From NCBI RefSeq assembly GCF_022809125.1, contig NZ_JALGBI010000001.1, forward strand, positions 1,488,001 through 1,552,000: a stretch of DNA of 64,000 bases, in the 5' to 3' direction. Source of the DNA: Variovorax terrae (lineage in GTDB: Bacteria; Pseudomonadota; Gammaproteobacteria; Burkholderiales; Burkholderiaceae_C). Within the stretch, counting starts at the first letter, position 1; each line of letters opens with the position of its first letter. The translations under genes and the position numbers were made by a program. This document shows, piece by piece, positions 34,452-42,815 of this stretch. Under the pieces are notes generated by a model. It saw only the letters and a list, made by a program, of their open reading frames with translations. It did no database searches and was not told where the DNA came from.

Positions 34452-36016
34452 CGCCGGCCCGGGTCATGGCCGCGCTGCTGCTGGCCGCCGGCATGGCGGC
34501 GGCGCAGGCCGCTCCCCGGGCCATGACTCAGGCGGAAGCCCGCCACCTGCTCGTGCGCACCGGGTTTGCACCGACGCAGGCCGAGGTCGACCGCATCGCC
34601 GGGCAGGATGCGCAGCGCGTGGTGGCCGATCTGGTGGCCCGCGCCCAGGCCGCCCGGCCGCTGTACCCGCCGCCGGATTTCGTGTCCGAGCCGCCGCCGA
34701 TTCCCAACACGCTGCTCAAAAGCAAGGAAGAGCAGCTGGCCATGCGCCAGCAGCAGCTGCGCGAAAGCCTGGAGCTCAAGACCTGGTGGATGCGCGAGAT
34801 GATCGAAACGCCGACGCCGCTGGCCGAGCGCATGGTGCTGTTCTGGCACAACCACTTTGCCACCTCGCAGCAGAAGGTGTTCCGCTCGCAGGCCATGTGG
34901 CACCAGCACCAGGTGCTGCGCGCCGAGGCCCTCGGCAATTTCCGGCGGCTGCTGCACGGCGTGGCGAAGGACCCGGCGATGCTGGTCTACCTCGACGGCG
35001 CCAACAGCCGCAAGGAAGCGCCCAACGAGAACTTCGCGCGCGAGGTGATGGAGCTGTTCACCCTCGGCGAGGCCAGCCAGGGCGGCGGCTACAGCGAGCA
35101 GGACATCAAGGAAGCCGCGCGCGCCTTCACCGGCTGGAGCATCGAGTACGCCGATTTCTCGTACCGCTTTCGCCCGGCACTCCACGACAACGGCAACAAG
35201 ACGGTGCTGGGGCAGAGCGGCAACTTCGACGGCGATGCCGTGCTCGACGTGATGCTCGAGCAGCCGGCCGCGGCCCGTTTCATCACGGCCAAGCTCTGGA
35301 AGGAGTTCGTCTCGCCGGTGCCCGAGGCGCGCGAGGTGGAGCGCATTGCCCAGGATTTTCGCGCCAGCGGCTATGACATCGCGACCGCCGTGCGCGAGCT
35401 GCTGCTCAGCCCCGCGTTCTGGGCCCCGGCCAACCGCGGCAGCCTGATCAAGTCGCCGGTCGACCTGGTGGTGGGAACGGTGCGGCAGTTCGGCTTCAGC
35501 TATACCGACACCATGCCCTTCGTGCTGAAGTCGGCGCAGCTCGGCCAGAATCTGCTGGTGCCGCCCAACGTGAAGGGCTGGCCGGGCTACACCGAATGGA
35601 TCAACACCGCCACCCTGCTGGAGCGCAAGCGCTTCACCGAGCAGCTGTTCCGCGCCGTGGAGCTGCGCGGCGAATCGAAGGAGCCGCCGATCGCCATGGG
35701 GCCGGGCGGGCGGATGCTGCCGGGCGATGGCAGCGCCATGATGCAGAACGCTGCGGCCGGCCCCGGCGCGCCGCGCCTGCCGGGCCGCGACGGCATCATG
35801 CGGGTGGCCGAGGGCATGGCGAAGATCACGTTCGATCCGGAGCAGTGGCTGTCCCAGTATGGCGGCCATGCGGACCGCGAGCCGTCCGATGAGCTGAAAG
35901 CGCGCCTGGCCCGGACGCTGCTGGCCGTGCCCGCAACGCACGACATCGCGCCCGGCACCGTGGGCGTGGCCTACCTGCGCACGCTCACGCTCGATCCCGC
36001 CTACCAGCTCAAATGA
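34448..36016 (+). CDS. DUF1800 domain-containing protein
   Basis: 522 aa secreted protein. A GTG start overlaps the previous stop (GTGA), followed by a signal peptide VMAALLLAAGMAAAQA. The DUF1800 body is recognisable by EARHLLVRTGFAPTQAEVDRIA, ERMVLFWHNHFATSQQK, PNENFAREVMELFTLGE and NVKGWPGYTEWINTATLLER. The family nearly always precedes a DUF1501 gene, as here. Function is unknown; an extracellular or periplasmic role is implied by the signal. It is in an apparent operon with the small protein upstream. Confidence 0.88.
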   Translation: MTPARVMAALLLAAGMAAAQAAPRAMTQAEARHLLVRTGFAPTQAEVDRIAGQDAQRVVADLVARAQAARPLYPPPDFVSEPPPIPNTLLKSKEEQLAMRQQQLRESLELKTWWMREMIETPTPLAERMVLFWHNHFATSQQKVFRSQAMWHQHQVLRAEALGNFRRLLHGVAKDPAMLVYLDGANSRKEAPNENFAREVMELFTLGEASQGGGYSEQDIKEAARAFTGWSIEYADFSYRFRPALHDNGNKTVLGQSGNFDGDAVLDVMLEQPAAARFITAKLWKEFVSPVPEAREVERIAQDFRASGYDIATAVRELLLSPAFWAPANRGSLIKSPVDLVVGTVRQFGFSYTDTMPFVLKSAQLGQNLLVPPNVKGWPGYTEWINTATLLERKRFTEQLFRAVELRGESKEPPIAMGPGGRMLPGDGSAMMQNAAAGPGAPRLPGRDGIMRVAEGMAKITFDPEQWLSQYGGHADREPSDELKARLARTLLAVPATHDIAPGTVGVAYLRTLTLDPAYQLK

Positions 36017-36032
36017 GCCATGAGGTGCTGAC

Positions 36033-37220
36033 ATGAAACGCCGCGACGTCCTGAACCTGTTTTCCAGCGCCACCGGCGCGGCCCTGCTGGGCACCCATGC
36101 GCCCGGCTGGGCACAGGCCGTGCAGCAGCGCGCGACCGGCGCGACCGACCGCATCCTGGTCCTGATCGAGCTCAAGGGCGGCAACGACGGCCTGAACATG
36201 GTCGTACCCTATACCGACGACACCTACTACCAGCTGCGCAGCAGCATCGCGATTGCGCGCGACAGCGTGATCCGCATCGACTCGCGCATGGGCCTGCATC
36301 CCGATCTCCAGGCCCTGGTGCCGCTGTGGGAGAAAGACGAGCTGGCCATCGTGCAGGGCGTGGGCTACCCGCAGGCCAACCTGTCGCACTTCCGCTCGAT
36401 CGAGATCTGGGAAACCGCGTCCCGGTCCGGCGAATACCTGGCCGATGGCTGGGTGGCGCGGGCCATGAAGGCCGGCTACGGCCGCGACGTCCATTTCGCC
36501 GCCGAGGGCGTGCTGATCGGCCTGAATGATTTCGGGCCCCTGGCGGGCGCGCGCGCGGTCACGCTCTACAACCCGGAGGCGTTCGTCAACCAAGCCCGCT
36601 TCGCCATGCCCGGCCATGCCAGCGGCAACCCGGCCTTGCAGCATCTGCTGCGGGTGGAGAACGACGTGAGCGAGGCCGCGCAGGCGCTGCGCGGCGAGAA
36701 ATTTGCGTTCGCCACGGAATTTCCGGCCAATGGCTTTGGCAGCAGCGTGCGCGCCGCGGCGCAAGTGGTGGCCACGCAGCGCGGCAAGGCGGGGGTGCCG
36801 GTGATCGTGCTCACGCTCGGCAGCTTCGACACGCACCAGGGCCAGCTGGGCATCCAGGCGGGCCTGCTCAGGCAACTGGGCGAGGGCCTGGCGGCGCTCA
36901 GGAGCAGCCTGACGGAACTCGGCGCCTGGGACCGCACGCTGGTCATGACCTTCTCGGAGTTCGGGCGCCGGGCGCGCCAGAACCAGAGCAATGGCACCGA
37001 CCATGGCACCGTGGCGCCTCATTTCGTGGCCGGCGGTGCCGTGCGCGGCGGCCTGTATGGCCCCGCGCCCGAGCTGACGCGGCTGGATGGCACGCAGAAT
37101 CTGTACTACAGCACGGACTTCCGCCAGCTCTATGCCACCGTGGCGCGGGACTGGTGGGGAGTCAACCCCGACAATGTAGTGCGCGGCCGGTTCGAGCCGG
37201 TCGGTTTTTTAAGAACCTGA
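36033..37220 (+). CDS. DUF1501 domain-containing protein, Tat signal
   Basis: 395 aa. A twin-arginine leader (MKRRDVLNLFSSATGAALLG) indicates export of a folded protein. The alkaline-phosphatase-like DUF1501 body includes LVLIELKGGNDGLNMVVPY, QGVGYPQANLSHFRS and TFSEFGRRARQNQSNGTDHGTVAPHFV, in which the ligands of a sulfatase/phosphatase metal centre are plausible (GTDHG). It follows the DUF1800 gene by 16 nt and is thought to act with it; the activity is unknown. Confidence 0.88.
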   Translation: MKRRDVLNLFSSATGAALLGTHAPGWAQAVQQRATGATDRILVLIELKGGNDGLNMVVPYTDDTYYQLRSSIAIARDSVIRIDSRMGLHPDLQALVPLWEKDELAIVQGVGYPQANLSHFRSIEIWETASRSGEYLADGWVARAMKAGYGRDVHFAAEGVLIGLNDFGPLAGARAVTLYNPEAFVNQARFAMPGHASGNPALQHLLRVENDVSEAAQALRGEKFAFATEFPANGFGSSVRAAAQVVATQRGKAGVPVIVLTLGSFDTHQGQLGIQAGLLRQLGEGLAALRSSLTELGAWDRTLVMTFSEFGRRARQNQSNGTDHGTVAPHFVAGGAVRGGLYGPAPELTRLDGTQNLYYSTDFRQLYATVARDWWGVNPDNVVRGRFEPVGFLRT

Positions 37221-37232
37221 AAGGGAAGATGA

Positions 37233-37943
37233 ATGAAGAGTGCTACAAAAATAATAGCTACGGTTGTCCTGCTGGCGGGGACCTCCGCCGCATTTGCCCA
37301 GAATATACCGTACCAGCCGCCGCAGAACGTGGTGCAGCTGTCGGCCAGCGGCTCGGTGGAGGTGCAGCAGGATCTGCTGAGCATGAGCCTGAACACCACC
37401 AAGGAGGGGCCCGATGCGGGCACGGTGCAGAATCAGTTGAAGGTGGCGCTGGACGCCGCGCTGACCGAGGCGAAGAAGGCCGCGCAGCCGGGCCAGCTCG
37501 ATGTTCGCACCGGCAACTTCAGCCTGTACCCGCGCTACGCCAAGGACGGCAAGATCAGCGGCTGGCAGGGCACGGCCGAGCTGGTGCTGGAAGGCCGTGA
37601 TTTCGCGCGCATCAGCACCACCGCAGGCCGGATCCAGACGCTGACCATGGGCAACGTGGCTTTCGGCCTGAGCCGCGAGCAGCGCGCCAAGGTTGAGGGC
37701 GAGGCGCAAAGCATCGCCATTGACCGCTTCAAGGCGAAGGCGGGCGACATCGCCAAGGGCTTCGGCTTTGGCAGCTACACGCTGCGCGAAGTCTCGGTCA
37801 ATGCCAACGACCAGGGATTCGTGCCGCGTCCGCGCATGATGGCGATGGAGGCCAAGGCCGCCGCCTCCGACATGGCCGTGCCGGCGGAGGCCGGCAAGAG
37901 CACCGTGGTCGTCACGGTGAACGGCTCCGTGCAGCTCAAGTAG
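37233..37943 (+). CDS. SIMPL-domain (DUF541) periplasmic protein
   Basis: 236 aa. A signal peptide (MKSATKIIATVVLLAGTSAAFAQ) leads to a SIMPL domain: VQLSASGSVEVQQDLLSMSLNTTKEGPDAG and GWQGTAELVLEGRDFARIS, with RFKAKAGDIAKGFGFGSYTLREVSVN at the C-terminal part. Such YggE-like proteins are linked with oxidative stress, mechanism unknown. Residues 4-20 of the signal peptide are encoded by copy C of the dispersed repeat, read antisense to its usual orientation. It may belong to the preceding envelope operon. Confidence 0.85.
   Translation: MKSATKIIATVVLLAGTSAAFAQNIPYQPPQNVVQLSASGSVEVQQDLLSMSLNTTKEGPDAGTVQNQLKVALDAALTEAKKAAQPGQLDVRTGNFSLYPRYAKDGKISGWQGTAELVLEGRDFARISTTAGRIQTLTMGNVAFGLSREQRAKVEGEAQSIAIDRFKAKAGDIAKGFGFGSYTLREVSVNANDQGFVPRPRMMAMEAKAAASDMAVPAEAGKSTVVVTVNGSVQLK
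37242..37290 (-). repeat. dispersed repeat, copy C (inside a signal-peptide coding region)
   Basis: On the minus strand: GGAGGTCC (GTCC at 37282-37279), 20 nt, GCTAT (37258-37254), N7, GTAGC (37246-37242). The TGGTCAT part is degraded. The spacing matches the other copies exactly, which supports membership in spite of a diverged left end. Confidence 0.7.
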
Positions 37944-38000
37944 CGCAAGTGCCGGGGCCGGGCTCGTGCCGCAGCGGCGAGGCCTTCGCCCCGCGTGCTA

Positions 38001-38771
38001 CTACTGGGCCGTCCAGCCCCCATCCACCTGCCAGGCCACGCCGCGCACATTGTCGGCGGACGAGGAGCACAGGAACACCGCCAGCTCGCCGAGTTGCTGC
38101 GGCGTGGTGAACTGCAGCGAGGGCTGCTTCTCGCCCAGCAGTTCGCGCTGGGCCTGCTCGACCGGAATGCCCTCGCGCGCCGCGCGATCGTCGATCTGCT
38201 TTTGCACCAGGGGCGTCAGCACCCAGCCGGGGCAGATCGCGTTGCTGGTCACGCCGGTGGTGGCGGTTTCGAGCGCCGTGGCCTTGGTGAAGCCCACGAT
38301 GCCATGCTTGGCCGCCACATAGGCGGACTTGCCGGCCGACGCCACCAGCCCGTGGGTGGAGGCGATGTTGATCACGCGGCCCCAGTTCGCGGCCTTCATC
38401 GCGGGCAGCGCCAGGCGCGTGGTGTGGAAGGCGCTGGAAAGATTGATGGCGATGATGGCGTCCCACCGCGCCACCGGGAAATCCTCCACGCTGGCCACAT
38501 GCTGGATGCCGGCGTTGTTGACCAGGATGTCCACGCGGCCGAACTGCGAGGCGGCGAACTTCATCATGTCCTCGATCTCGGCGGGCTGGCTCATGTCGGC
38601 GCCGTGGTAGGCCACCTTGGCGCCGAGCGCGGCGATCTCCGCCTTGGGTCCTTCGGCGTCGCCGAAGCCGTTGAGCACGATGTTGGCGCCCTGGGCGGCC
38701 AGGCATTTGGCGACACCGAGGCCGATGCCGCTGGTGGAGCCGGTGACGAGGGCGGTCTTGCCTTTCAGCAT
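38001..38771 (-). CDS. bdhA: 3-hydroxybutyrate dehydrogenase
   Basis: 256 aa classical SDR. The NAD-binding GSTSGIGLGVA, NNAG (86-89), catalytic Ser138, Tyr151 and Lys155 (the YVAAK motif) are all present. HVASVEDFP, STHGLVASAGKSAYVAAKHG and a C-terminal DGGWTAQ are typical of D-3-hydroxybutyrate dehydrogenases, which oxidise 3-hydroxybutyrate to acetoacetate in PHB turnover. ATG 38771 is used, 27 nt inside the longer reading frame. Divergent from an alpha/beta hydrolase, and PhaR is encoded at 42254. Confidence 0.9.
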   Translation of the reverse strand: MLKGKTALVTGSTSGIGLGVAKCLAAQGANIVLNGFGDAEGPKAEIAALGAKVAYHGADMSQPAEIEDMMKFAASQFGRVDILVNNAGIQHVASVEDFPVARWDAIIAINLSSAFHTTRLALPAMKAANWGRVINIASTHGLVASAGKSAYVAAKHGIVGFTKATALETATTGVTSNAICPGWVLTPLVQKQIDDRAAREGIPVEQAQRELLGEKQPSLQFTTPQQLGELAVFLCSSSADNVRGVAWQVDGGWTAQ

Positions 38772-38791
38772 GAAGTTTCTCCAGTGAGGTG

Positions 38792-38815
38792 ATGGCACTT
38801 GATTTACGATGCCAT
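38792..38815. promoter_or_regulatory. small inverted repeat in the bdhA/hydrolase divergent promoter
   Basis: ATGGCA (38792-38797) and TGCCAT (38810-38815), 12 nt apart, lie in the 65-bp gap between the two divergent genes. TATCAA (38816-38821), 17 nt after TGGCAC, could be a -10 on the plus strand. Could be an operator; evidence is only symmetry. Confidence 0.3.
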
Positions 38816-38836
38816 TATCAATCCGGCAATTGCACC

Positions 38837-39715
38837 ATGTCTGAACCTACGCTGAACTACGTATCCTGTCCCGACCCTTCCGGCGGCCATCGCATGGCCT
38901 ACTGGGAGTGGGGCGACCCGGCCAATCCGCACGTGGTGCTGTGCGTGCATGGCCTGTCGCGCCAGGGGCGGGATTTCGACACGCTGGCGCGTGCCCTGAG
39001 CCCCCGCGTGCGCGTGGTCTGCCCTGATGTGGTGGGGCGCGGCCGCAGCGACTGGCTCAAGGACCCGATGGGCTACCAGATGCCGACCTATGTCGCCGAC
39101 ATGATGGCCTTGCTGGCGCAGCTCAAGCCGGCCACGCTGGACTGGCTGGGCACCAGCATGGGCGGCCTGATCGGCATGACGGTGTGCGGCATGAACGCAG
39201 CGGCGGCCCCGGCACTGGTGCGCCGGCTGGTGCTCAACGATGTGGGGCCCGTGATCCAGTGGGCCTCGATCCAGCGCATTGCGGCCTACCTGGGCAACAC
39301 GGGTCATTTCGCCGACGTGCAACAGGCGGCCGACGCGATGTGGGCCATCTCCACCACCTTCGGGCCGCACACGCCCGAGCAGTGGCTGGCGCTGTCGCGG
39401 CCCATGGTGAAGCCGGCCGAGGGCGGCGGGGTGACGCTGCACTACGACCCGGCCCTGGCCGTGCCCGTGCGCGCCGCGACCGAGGAATCGACGCGCCAGG
39501 GCGAGGCCTTGCTGTGGCAACTCTATGACCAGATCCAGGCCAGGACGTTGCTGCTGCGCGGTGCCGTGTCCGATCTGCTGTCGCGCGAGACGGCGCTGGC
39601 CATGACGCAGCGCGGACCGAAGGCACGGCTGGTGGAGTTCGCCGGGATCGGCCACGCGCCGACGCTGATCGCCCCGGACCAGGTGGAGACCGTGGCGTCC
39701 TTCCTGCTGGATTGA
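38837..39715 (+). CDS. alpha/beta hydrolase
   Basis: 292 aa. The oxyanion HGLSRQG loop, nucleophile elbow GTSMGG (Ser in LDWLGTSMGGLIG), an acidic residue in the LLLRGAVSDLLS strand and the catalytic His in FAGIGHAPTL are visible. It resembles esterases or lactonases of the haloperoxidase/epoxide hydrolase family, but substrate is open. ATG 38837 follows the divergent promoter. Its location next to bdhA suggests a role in hydroxyacid or ester metabolism (inference). Confidence 0.85.
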   Translation: MSEPTLNYVSCPDPSGGHRMAYWEWGDPANPHVVLCVHGLSRQGRDFDTLARALSPRVRVVCPDVVGRGRSDWLKDPMGYQMPTYVADMMALLAQLKPATLDWLGTSMGGLIGMTVCGMNAAAAPALVRRLVLNDVGPVIQWASIQRIAAYLGNTGHFADVQQAADAMWAISTTFGPHTPEQWLALSRPMVKPAEGGGVTLHYDPALAVPVRAATEESTRQGEALLWQLYDQIQARTLLLRGAVSDLLSRETALAMTQRGPKARLVEFAGIGHAPTLIAPDQVETVASFLLD

Positions 39716-39733
39716 GAAGGGGCTGACACGCGA

Positions 39734-41944
39734 ATGAAAAGCCTGACGGTGGAGCCCTCGGGTTCCTCTCCTGTTCCCGAACTGATTGCCGCCACGGCCC
39801 AGAGCCTGCCCGAACAGGCCCACGCGCTGGTGCGGGCGCGCGCCTTCGCCGAGCCGCTGATCGCCGGCGAAACCCTGGACACCGGCGAGAACACGCTGGC
39901 CCATGCCGATGCGGTGGCCGCCATCCTCAAGGTCATCGGCGGCTCGGAGGCCATGCAGGCCGCAAGCTACCTGGTCTATGCCTGCGAGCACCTGAACAAG
40001 CCGCGCGAGGTGATCGCCAAGGCCTTTGGCGACAGCTTCGCCGAGCTGGCGGTGGAAACGACCAAGCTGGTGCATGTGCAGCGGCAGGCGCGCATGGCGC
40101 AGGCCTCGGTGCAGCGGGTCAATGCGCCCGCGGTGCAGACCGAGAACGTGCGCAAGATGCTGCTGGCGTTCTCGCGCGACCTGCGGGTGGTGATGCTGCG
40201 CCTCGCATCCCGGCTGCAGACGCTGCGCTACCACGCGGCCAGCAAGATCGCGGCGCCGCCCAGCGTGGCGCGCGAGTCGCTGCAGGTGTTCGCGCCGCTG
40301 GCCAACCGGCTGGGCATCTGGCAGGTCAAGTGGGAGATGGAGGACCTGGCGTTCCGCTTCCTCGAGCCCGACACCTACCGCGAAGTGGCGCACCTGCTTG
40401 ACGAGAAGCGCGCCGAGCGCGAGGTCTTCATGGAGCAGTTGCGCGGCCAGGTCGAATCCGACCTGCGCGCGCACAGCATCAGCGCCAGCGTGCAGGGGCG
40501 GCCCAAACACATCTACAGCATCGTGCGCAAGATGCGCGGCAAGTCGCTCGACTTCGACCAGGTGTTCGACATCCGCGCGCTGCGCGTGATCGTGCCCACG
40601 GTGAAGGACTGCTACGCCGCGCTGAGCCGGGTGCACGAGCGCTTCAAGCCGATCGAGTCCGAGTTCGACGACTACATCGCCAAGCCCAAGCCCAACGGCT
40701 ACCAGTCGCTGCACACCGTGGTGCGCGACGATGCGGGCAAGGCCATCGAGATCCAGATCCGCACCCAGGCCATGCACGACCATGCCGAACATGGCGTGGC
40801 GGCGCACTGGGCCTACAAGGAGGCGGGCAGCAAGGGCTACGCCGGTGTCTCGGCCAGCAGCGACTACGACGCCAAGATCGCGGTGCTGCGCCAGTTGCTG
40901 GCCTGGGAGCGCGACCTCGCGGGCGAGGTGCAGAACCAGGGGCTGTTCGACGACCGCATCTATGTGCTCACGCCCGACGCCGCCATCGTGGAGCTGCCGC
41001 AGGGCGCCACGCCGGTGGATTTCGCCTACAGCGTGCACACCAGCCTGGGCCACCGCTGCCGCGGCGCCAAGGTGGACGGCGCGATGGTGCCGCTCAACAC
41101 ACCGCTGCAGAACGGCCAGACCGTGGAGGTCACCGCCATCAAGGAAGGCGGGCCTTCGCGCGACTGGCTCAACGCCGATCTGGGCTACCTGGTCAGCTCG
41201 CGCGCCAAGGCCAAGGTGCGCGCCTGGTTCAACGCGCAGATCACGCATGAAACGGTGGCGCGCGGGCGCGAGGCGGTGGAGAAGCTGCTGCAGCGCGAAG
41301 GCCGGACGGCCATGAAGCTCGACGACCTGGCCTCGCAACTGGGCTTCAAGTCGGCCGACGACCTGTTCGAGGTGGTGGGCAAGGACGAGTTCTCGCTGCG
41401 CAACATCGAAACACTGCTCAGGCCGCCGGAGCCCGTGCTGCCGCCCGACGAATTCCTGCTGCTCAGGAAGTCGCGCAACGTCGAGAAGACGCCCAAGGGC
41501 GGCGTGCTGGTGGTGGGCATCGATTCGCTGCTCACGCAATTGGCCAAGTGCTGCAAGCCCGCGCCGCCTGATGCCATCGGCGGCTTCGTCACGCGCGGCA
41601 AGGGCGTCAGCATCCACCGCGCCGACTGCAGCAACTTCCGCGAGCTGGCTGCACGCAATGCCGAGCGCGTCATCGAGGTGCAGTGGGGCCATCCGAAGGC
41701 GGCCGATGCTGCAGTCTATCCGGTGGACGTGGCGGTGGAGGCGGCCGACCGGCAGGGCCTGCTGCGCGACATCTCGGAAGTGTTCGCCAAAGAGAAGATG
41801 AACGTGATCGGCGTGCAGACCCAGTCGGTCAAGGGCACGGCCTGGATGACGTTCACGGTGGAGGTGGCCGACTCGGCGCGCCTGGCCAAAGTGCTGGGCA
41901 CGGTGGCCGAGGTGTCGGGCGTGCGCTCGGCGCGGCGGCGCTGA
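39734..41944 (+). CDS. relA: RelA-type (p)ppGpp synthetase
   Basis: 736 aa RSH protein. The N-terminal HD region lacks the metal-binding HD motif (the SpoT position reads YACEHLNK), so hydrolase activity is unlikely. The synthetase has the ESEFDDYIAKPKPNGYQSLHT motif near residue 310; the EFDD acid cluster is characteristic of the monofunctional RelA branch. TGS (IYVLTPDAAIVELPQGATPVDFAYSVHT) and ACT (VAVEAADRQGLLRDISEV) domains follow. It senses uncharged tRNA on ribosomes. A separate SpoT-like enzyme is expected elsewhere. Confidence 0.95.
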   Translation: MKSLTVEPSGSSPVPELIAATAQSLPEQAHALVRARAFAEPLIAGETLDTGENTLAHADAVAAILKVIGGSEAMQAASYLVYACEHLNKPREVIAKAFGDSFAELAVETTKLVHVQRQARMAQASVQRVNAPAVQTENVRKMLLAFSRDLRVVMLRLASRLQTLRYHAASKIAAPPSVARESLQVFAPLANRLGIWQVKWEMEDLAFRFLEPDTYREVAHLLDEKRAEREVFMEQLRGQVESDLRAHSISASVQGRPKHIYSIVRKMRGKSLDFDQVFDIRALRVIVPTVKDCYAALSRVHERFKPIESEFDDYIAKPKPNGYQSLHTVVRDDAGKAIEIQIRTQAMHDHAEHGVAAHWAYKEAGSKGYAGVSASSDYDAKIAVLRQLLAWERDLAGEVQNQGLFDDRIYVLTPDAAIVELPQGATPVDFAYSVHTSLGHRCRGAKVDGAMVPLNTPLQNGQTVEVTAIKEGGPSRDWLNADLGYLVSSRAKAKVRAWFNAQITHETVARGREAVEKLLQREGRTAMKLDDLASQLGFKSADDLFEVVGKDEFSLRNIETLLRPPEPVLPPDEFLLLRKSRNVEKTPKGGVLVVGIDSLLTQLAKCCKPAPPDAIGGFVTRGKGVSIHRADCSNFRELAARNAERVIEVQWGHPKAADAAVYPVDVAVEAADRQGLLRDISEVFAKEKMNVIGVQTQSVKGTAWMTFTVEVADSARLAKVLGTVAEVSGVRSARRR

Positions 41945-42005
41945 ACGGCGCCATGCATTTGATGAGATGACGATGCATGCGGGCGGAAATGCGCAAGAAG
42001 CCTGC

Positions 42006-42011
42006 TACAAT
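42006..42011 (+). promoter_or_regulatory. -10 element for tRNA-Val
   Basis: TACAAT sits 21 nt upstream of the mature tRNA 5' end, giving a short leader. No good -35 hexamer is seen at the usual distance. The minus-strand tRNA-Leu has an identical TACAAT at a similar distance. Confidence 0.5.
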
Positions 42012-42031
42012 CTCACCTCTCGAACATCCTT

Positions 42032-42108
42032 AGGCGCGTAGCTCAGCTGGTTAGAGCACCACCTTGACATGGTGGGGGTCGTTGGTTCGAGTCCAATCGC
42101 GCCTACCA
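42032..42108 (+). tRNA. tRNA-Val (anticodon GAC)
   Basis: 77 nt with an encoded CCA. Acceptor AGGCGCG pairs with CGCGCCT, the D arm is GCTC...GAGC, the anticodon stem CCACC/GGTGG closes the loop TTGACAT (anticodon GAC) and the T arm is GTTGG TTCGAGT CCAAT. It decodes GUC/GUU. It lies alone between relA and phaR. Confidence 0.97.
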
Positions 42109-42253
42109 ATCCATCTCCTCATCCGGTTAACCGCGTGTGACATATCCTCAGGGTAAACCTAGGGGATTGGCCGGAGTCCGCTGCCTAGAATGTGCTGCGG
42201 CGCAATACAGGCAGTATCGTCGGCCCAGCGTGCCAGATTCGAGGAGTCCCGGA

Positions 42254-42787
42254 GTGCAAAGCAAGAAATCCAGCGGCGCCAAACCGGCGCAGCGCGTCAT
42301 CAAGAAATACCCGAACCGGCGGCTCTACGATACCGACACCTCCACGTACATCACGCTCGCCGAGGTCAAGCAGCTGGTGATGGACAGCGAGTCCTTCGTG
42401 GTGCGCGATGCCAAGACCAACGAAGATTTGACGCGCAGCATCCTGCTGCAAATCATCCTGGAAGAAGAAGCCGGCGGCGCGCCGATGTTCACCGAGGCGG
42501 CGCTGGCCAACATCATCCGCTTCTACGGCCACGCCATGCAGGGCTTCATGGGCTCGTACCTCGAGAAGAACGTGCAGGCCTTCATGGACATCCAGACCAA
42601 GCTGGGCGAGCAGTCCAAGGGGCTGACGCCCGAGATGTGGGCCCAGTTCATCAACATGCAGTCGCCCATGATGCAGGGCATGATGGGCAACTACGTCGAG
42701 CAGTCCAAGAACATGTTCACGCAGATGCAGGAACAGATGCAGAAGCAGACCGAACAAATGCTCGGAGCCTTCGGATTAAAGAAATAA
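42254..42787 (+). CDS. phaR: polyhydroxyalkanoate synthesis repressor PhaR
   Basis: 177 aa. The N-terminal DNA-binding domain is recognised from [24 protein letters not shown] and [22 protein letters not shown] (PhaR/PHB_acc_N). A Gln/Met-rich C-terminal helix ([19 protein letters not shown]) binds PHB granules and senses polymer. GTG 42254 is chosen for GAGGAG at 42241-42246, 7 nt upstream, and it begins the protein just before the conserved domain. PhaR represses phasin and PHA genes; no phaC is in the window. Confidence 0.93.
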   Translation: MQSKKSSGAKPAQRVIKKYPNRRLYDTDTSTYITLAEVKQLVMDSESFVVRDAKTNEDLTRSILLQIILEEEAGGAPMFTEAALANIIRFYGHAMQGFMGSYLEKNVQAFMDIQTKLGEQSKGLTPEMWAQFINMQSPMMQGMMGNYVEQSKNMFTQMQEQMQKQTEQMLGAFGLKK

Positions 42788-42815
42788 GTCAGGCGATTGC
42801 GGGGACAATACGGGG

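Noticed and set aside
42137..42253. Longer phaR start at 42137
   Set aside because: The extra 39 residues (Arg/Pro-rich) precede the conserved domain and lack a ribosome-binding site; GTG 42254 has GAGGAG at the right distance.
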